Assembly (NCBI RefSeq): GCF_016629565.1
Contig: NZ_AP023057.1
Location: forward strand, 558,001-622,000
Direction of reading: 5' to 3'
Source of the DNA: Nitratiruptor sp. YY08-10
GTDB taxonomy: Bacteria > Campylobacterota > Campylobacteria > Campylobacterales > Nitratiruptoraceae
Length of the DNA stretch: 64,000 nucleotides
Below the pieces are notes generated by a model, which was given only the letters and a program-made list of their open reading frames with translations, was not told the origin of the DNA and ran no database searches. This document shows, in pieces, positions 60,686 to 64,000 of this stretch. Position 1 is the first letter of the stretch, and each line of letters begins with the position of its first letter. The position numbers and the translations under genes are program-made.

Positions 60686-61449
60686 GTATTTCACTTGATC
60701 AGATATATTTTGCTATATTGGTGTTTTTCAGAGTAGGAGCAATATTCCTCTCTTTGCCGGTACTGAATGCAAATTATATTCCGAACAATATAAAACTGCT
60801 TCTTGTGTTGGCATTTTCTTTTTATCTCCTGCAAAATCTCACAATTCATTACGACTTCTCCAAAGTGACGCTGATGCAATTTACATTGATGATATTAAAA
60901 GAGATTTTGCTGGGGTTTTCCATTGGTCTACTCGTTTCGATATTTGTTGCTGCATTTACCTATGCTGCCGAGATCATTAGTTATTTTATGGGTTTTACAA
61001 TTGTTAACGTGTTTGATCCCACATATGGTCAGGTTTCCATTTTAAGTAGACTTTTTATAATGCTCTTTTTTATACTCTTTTTTGTAACAGATGTGTACCA
61101 TATTTTTATCATATCAATTGTTAAGAGTTTTGAATATATTCCTCTCATTCAAACTTCATATCCGGACTCCTTTTTTACCTATCTGTTTCAAAAAAGCGGA
61201 TTGATTTTTAGTCTCTCTTTTCAGCTTGCTTTTCCATTTGCTCTCATAGTCTATTTGATAAATTTGGCTTTAGCTTTGGTGAACAGGCTCATTCCACAGA
61301 TAAATGTTTTTATTGTAGGTTTGCCGCTACAGATTTTTGTAGGAATAGTTGCTTTGATGATTGGAGCTGGGGTTTTGGTTTCCGTGGGAGTTACCTATGT
61401 ACAGCAGATGGTGGAAAACTACTTTATATTTATAAAGCATTTAGGATAA
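60682..61449 (+). CDS. fliR: Flagellar export gate protein FliR
   Basis: 255 residues with about six membrane helices; the start ILVFFRVGAIFLSLPVLNANYIPNNIKLLL, the middle KEILLGFSIGLLVSIFVAAFTYAAEII and the VNRLIPQINVFIVGLPLQIFVG segment identify FliR. It caps the FliP5Q4R1 channel. It is followed three bases later by flhB. Confidence 0.95.
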   Translation: MSISLDQIYFAILVFFRVGAIFLSLPVLNANYIPNNIKLLLVLAFSFYLLQNLTIHYDFSKVTLMQFTLMILKEILLGFSIGLLVSIFVAAFTYAAEIISYFMGFTIVNVFDPTYGQVSILSRLFIMLFFILFFVTDVYHIFIISIVKSFEYIPLIQTSYPDSFFTYLFQKSGLIFSLSFQLAFPFALIVYLINLALALVNRLIPQINVFIVGLPLQIFVGIVALMIGAGVLVSVGVTYVQQMVENYFIFIKHLG

Positions 61450-61452
61450 AAC

Positions 61453-62508
61453 GTGGCAAAAGATCCAAGTAAAACCGAAAAGGCCACCCCCCGTAGGCGG
61501 GAAAAAGCACGAGAAGAGGGACAGGTAGCAAAAAGTCAGGATATTCCCATATCAGCGACATTGATTATCGTCTTTTTGCTTTTTATTGCTTATATTCCTT
61601 TTGCATATAAAAAACTGTTTGAGCTTTTTACACTTATTTTTTCTGATCCAATGTACAATATTCCGCAATACAACTACTCGATACTCTATTTGGTCATGGA
61701 GTTTATGGGATATTTGATAATCCCCTTCTTTCTTGCACTTCTGATAACCGGTGTTGTATCGAATATAGCACAAATCGGCTTTCTTTTTACATTTAAAACT
61801 ATGATTCCAAAACTGGAAAAAATTGATCCTATTTCAGGACTGAAACGGCTCTTTTCCTTGAAAACGCTTTTTGAGCTTGTCAAAAATATTTTAAAATTGA
61901 TTGCCGCAACTGTCGTAAGTTATTTTTTAGTGCAATTTTTACTCCAAGACGTTTTCCAATATGCTTTGACTACACCGTATAAAGATGCCGTACTTTTGGT
62001 GAAATATACCCTTATCATGATTCTAGGATTTGCGATATTATCCATTCCGATCGCTGCTATTGACTTTTTCTTCAGAAAGTTTGAATTTGAAGAGAATATC
62101 AAAATGAGTAAACACGAAATCAAAGAAGAACACAAACAGATGGAAGGGAATCCTCAGATAAAATCTGAGATTCGGAAACGGATGCGAGAAATGAGCATGA
62201 ATAGAATCATGGCCGAAGTTCCAAAAGCGGATGTGGTCATTACCAACCCGACGCATTTTGCTATTGCTTTGAAATATGAAAAAGAGAAAATGCATGCACC
62301 AAAAGTCGTTGCAAAAGGAAAAGACTATCTTGCATTAAAGATCAAAGAAGTAGCAAAGGAACACGGTGTTCCTATAGAAGAGAATCCACCTTTGGCAAGA
62401 GCAATTTATCAAGCCTGTGAAGTGGATGAGTATATCCCGGAAAATCTCTATAAAGCGATAGCGAAAATCTTTGCAAAAGTATTCAAAAAAAAGAGACAAA
62501 AGTTATAA
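61453..62508 (+). CDS. flhB: Flagellar export switch protein FlhB
   Basis: 351 residues. Four membrane helices after the N-terminal KTEKATPRRREKAREEGQVAKS signature, then the cytoplasmic domain with the self-cleavage site NPTH (in VVITNPTHFAIALKYE, about 267-270). It sets export specificity with FliK. It starts on GTG with TAGGATAAAAC upstream. Last gene of the flagellar cluster; its end overlaps the convergent diguanylate cyclase by six bases. Confidence 0.96.
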   Translation: MAKDPSKTEKATPRRREKAREEGQVAKSQDIPISATLIIVFLLFIAYIPFAYKKLFELFTLIFSDPMYNIPQYNYSILYLVMEFMGYLIIPFFLALLITGVVSNIAQIGFLFTFKTMIPKLEKIDPISGLKRLFSLKTLFELVKNILKLIAATVVSYFLVQFLLQDVFQYALTTPYKDAVLLVKYTLIMILGFAILSIPIAAIDFFFRKFEFEENIKMSKHEIKEEHKQMEGNPQIKSEIRKRMREMSMNRIMAEVPKADVVITNPTHFAIALKYEKEKMHAPKVVAKGKDYLALKIKEVAKEHGVPIEENPPLARAIYQACEVDEYIPENLYKAIAKIFAKVFKKKRQKL

Positions 62509-63963
62509 TGCAATTGTTGTTTTGTTTCTTCCGCCGAGTTTGGAGCTATAGAGTGCATTATCCGCTTTTTTGATGGCTTGATCGATACTTTCATTGGGAT
62601 CTACACTGGCAACACCCAAACTGATAGTTACTTTTCCAACTTCAGGAAATGTGTGTGACTCGACTGCTTTTCTTAGTTTCTCAGCCATGGCGAAGGCTTG
62701 TTTTTCATCTGTTTCAGGAGCCAAAATCAAAAACTCTTCTCCTCCCCAACGAATTGCATAATCATATTTTCGAATATTTTTTTTGATGATTTTTGCCAGT
62801 TCTTGTAAAACTGCGTCTCCTATGTCGTGTCCGTAGGTATCGTTGATTTTTTTAAAATGGTCTATATCGAACAAAATTACGGATAAAGGTCGTTTATGTC
62901 GATGGCTTCTTTTGATCTCACTTTCTGCAATCTCTTGAAATTTATGTCTGTTGTAGAGACCAGTTAATTTATCTACTGTTGCCATCTCTTCAAATTTTAT
63001 CCTTGACATTGCAAAATAAAAGAGCATCATAAATAAAAAGAGGATAAGTATAGAGCCTATGACAATATTTTGCCAAAAAATCGTATCAAATATCTTGATA
63101 TTGTTATCTTGTTTGATAGAAACGATATAGCCGATATTAAAGCGGTCATTGTTGATTGCCAAAAATGTTGCCACGTAGTAGTTGCCATCAATATTTATGT
63201 ATGTTGCAAAATCCTGATATTGTAATAATTGGTTGGCTATTTTGTTTCGTATTTTTAATTTGATTTTTTGTATGACTTGTGGATAACTATCATCGTTTTT
63301 GTCGGAAATTTTCTCATAGTAAAAAAATGGGCTGAAATCACTTTGAACAAACGAGTATATACCGTAACGAAATGCAAAGCCCTGAACCATTAGTTTATTG
63401 ACGATAAACTCGTAATGAGCATGGAAAAGTTTTTGTAGTTCTTTCGTAAAAACATTATATGACAGCGCGAGATTGATTAATGCAACGAGATGATTATTGT
63501 AATAAATCGGTTTTTGAAAAGTGATCAAAAGCTTGTTTGCCATACTATTTTGGTTATTTAAAAACCGTTTTTTGGATGAGATTGTCAATTGCGGTTTGTT
63601 CATATTCAATAGAAGTGTTCCATCCGGTTTGTTCAGTGAGAGATAATGGATATGATATTTTTTTAGCTTTTTGTAGTATGGAAGAAGTTTTTGATAGAGT
63701 CTTTTTTTGTCTTTAGGTTGATTTATTAATCTCAAAAACTCTTGATCGTCATAGAGGGTATCGTAAAAGAATGATATCAAATGTTGGTACGAATATTTTG
63801 TTACACGATATTCTGAACGTAATTGATCAATTTTTTGGGAAAGATAGAGATCTATTCTGTTTTGCTTGTCTTGGGAAAAATAAAAATATATCCCAATAAT
63901 CCCTATAATTGCGACAAAGAGAAGCGTTATAAAAAGAATGGTCGTTTTACTGTTTCTTGTCAT
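62503..63963 (-). CDS. Membrane-bound diguanylate cyclase
   Basis: 486 residues. Two membrane helices (about 10-28 and 297-318) flank a periplasmic sensor domain of about 265 residues with a Cache-like pattern. The C-terminal GGDEF domain has RWGGEEF (active-site variant GGEEF), the upstream DKLTGLYNRHKF, FDIDHFKKINDTYGHDIGD, and an RKYD inhibitory I-site nine residues before GGEEF. It should make cyclic di-GMP, with product inhibition. It faces flhB, so a link between surface sensing and motility is plausible. The 37 bases upstream to the window edge hold no gene. Confidence 0.92.
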   Translation of the reverse strand: MTRNSKTTILFITLLFVAIIGIIGIYFYFSQDKQNRIDLYLSQKIDQLRSEYRVTKYSYQHLISFFYDTLYDDQEFLRLINQPKDKKRLYQKLLPYYKKLKKYHIHYLSLNKPDGTLLLNMNKPQLTISSKKRFLNNQNSMANKLLITFQKPIYYNNHLVALINLALSYNVFTKELQKLFHAHYEFIVNKLMVQGFAFRYGIYSFVQSDFSPFFYYEKISDKNDDSYPQVIQKIKLKIRNKIANQLLQYQDFATYINIDGNYYVATFLAINNDRFNIGYIVSIKQDNNIKIFDTIFWQNIVIGSILILFLFMMLFYFAMSRIKFEEMATVDKLTGLYNRHKFQEIAESEIKRSHRHKRPLSVILFDIDHFKKINDTYGHDIGDAVLQELAKIIKKNIRKYDYAIRWGGEEFLILAPETDEKQAFAMAEKLRKAVESHTFPEVGKVTISLGVASVDPNESIDQAIKKADNALYSSKLGGRNKTTIAL

Positions 63964-64000
63964 TTTTGAGTTTTGTCAAAATTACTGTTATTTTGTTTAA

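Overview
The window looks like a chromosomal segment of an AT-rich, anaerobic or microaerobic member of the Campylobacterota (Epsilonproteobacteria), probably a free-living chemolithotroph of the Nitratiruptor/Nautilia/Sulfurimonas kind. The main clues are the ispDF - atypical response regulator - sat - pgpA order with mrp close by (the same neighbourhood is known around Cj1606c-Cj1610 in Campylobacter jejuni), a CheV plus a TlpD-like soluble chemoreceptor, FlhF/FlhG, a PflA-like TPR protein and a respiratory molybdoenzyme. The species cannot be fixed from sequence reading alone. No rRNA, tRNA, CRISPR array, insertion sequence or prophage was seen.

Layout. 1-957: 3' part of a PAS histidine kinase. 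1257-6123: a three-gene operon (Fe-S subunit, NrfD-type membrane anchor, Tat-exported 1095-residue molybdopterin subunit) for a membrane-bound periplasmic reductase or oxidase of the polysulfide/tetrathionate reductase group, substrate unknown. 6242-9192: a cytochrome c facing the opposite way, then a TorD-type chaperone, a polyferredoxin and two unrecognised proteins that look like a maturation cassette. 9189-15018: phosphate uptake (phoU opposite to pstS, porin, pstC, pstA, pstB) with two clear 11-bp-period Pho-box arrays.

15028-24737 (minus strand): eleven tightly overlapping genes running ispDF, an HP1021/Cj1608-like pseudo-receiver regulator, a sat-like gene with an altered active-site motif, pgpA, batA, a batB-batC fusion, batD, moxR, DUF58 and two small unrecognised genes. 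24854-28512 (plus strand): thiC, mrp and an orphan ParA-like ATPase. The thiC-mrp gap holds a terminator, palindromes and a possible 19-residue ORF on the minus strand.

28498-35568 (minus strand) is a chemotaxis operon: a short CheZ-like protein, CheA without a receiver domain, CheW, CheV, CheY, a CZB-domain soluble chemoreceptor, and a PAS protein with a degenerate receptor hairpin. 35718-62508 (plus strand) is an almost uninterrupted flagellar cluster: fliG, fliM, fliN, flgF, flgG, flgA, flgH, flgI, flgJ-N, flhA, flhF, flhG, fliA, fliK, a pflA-like gene, flgB, flgC, fliE, fliF, fliH, fliI, flgD, flgE, fliL, a second fliN, fliO, fliP, fliQ, fliR, flhB. Such consolidation is unlike the scattered flagellar genes of Campylobacter and Helicobacter. 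Flagellin, cap, hook-filament junction and motor stator genes are not in the window. A membrane diguanylate cyclase (62503-63963) closes it.

The most interesting items are the divergent Sat, the minimal CheZ, the two unknown proteins of the molybdoenzyme cassette, the duplicated module inside the hook protein FlgE, the Pho-box arrays, the degenerate chemoreceptor, and the micro-ORF/palindrome between thiC and mrp.
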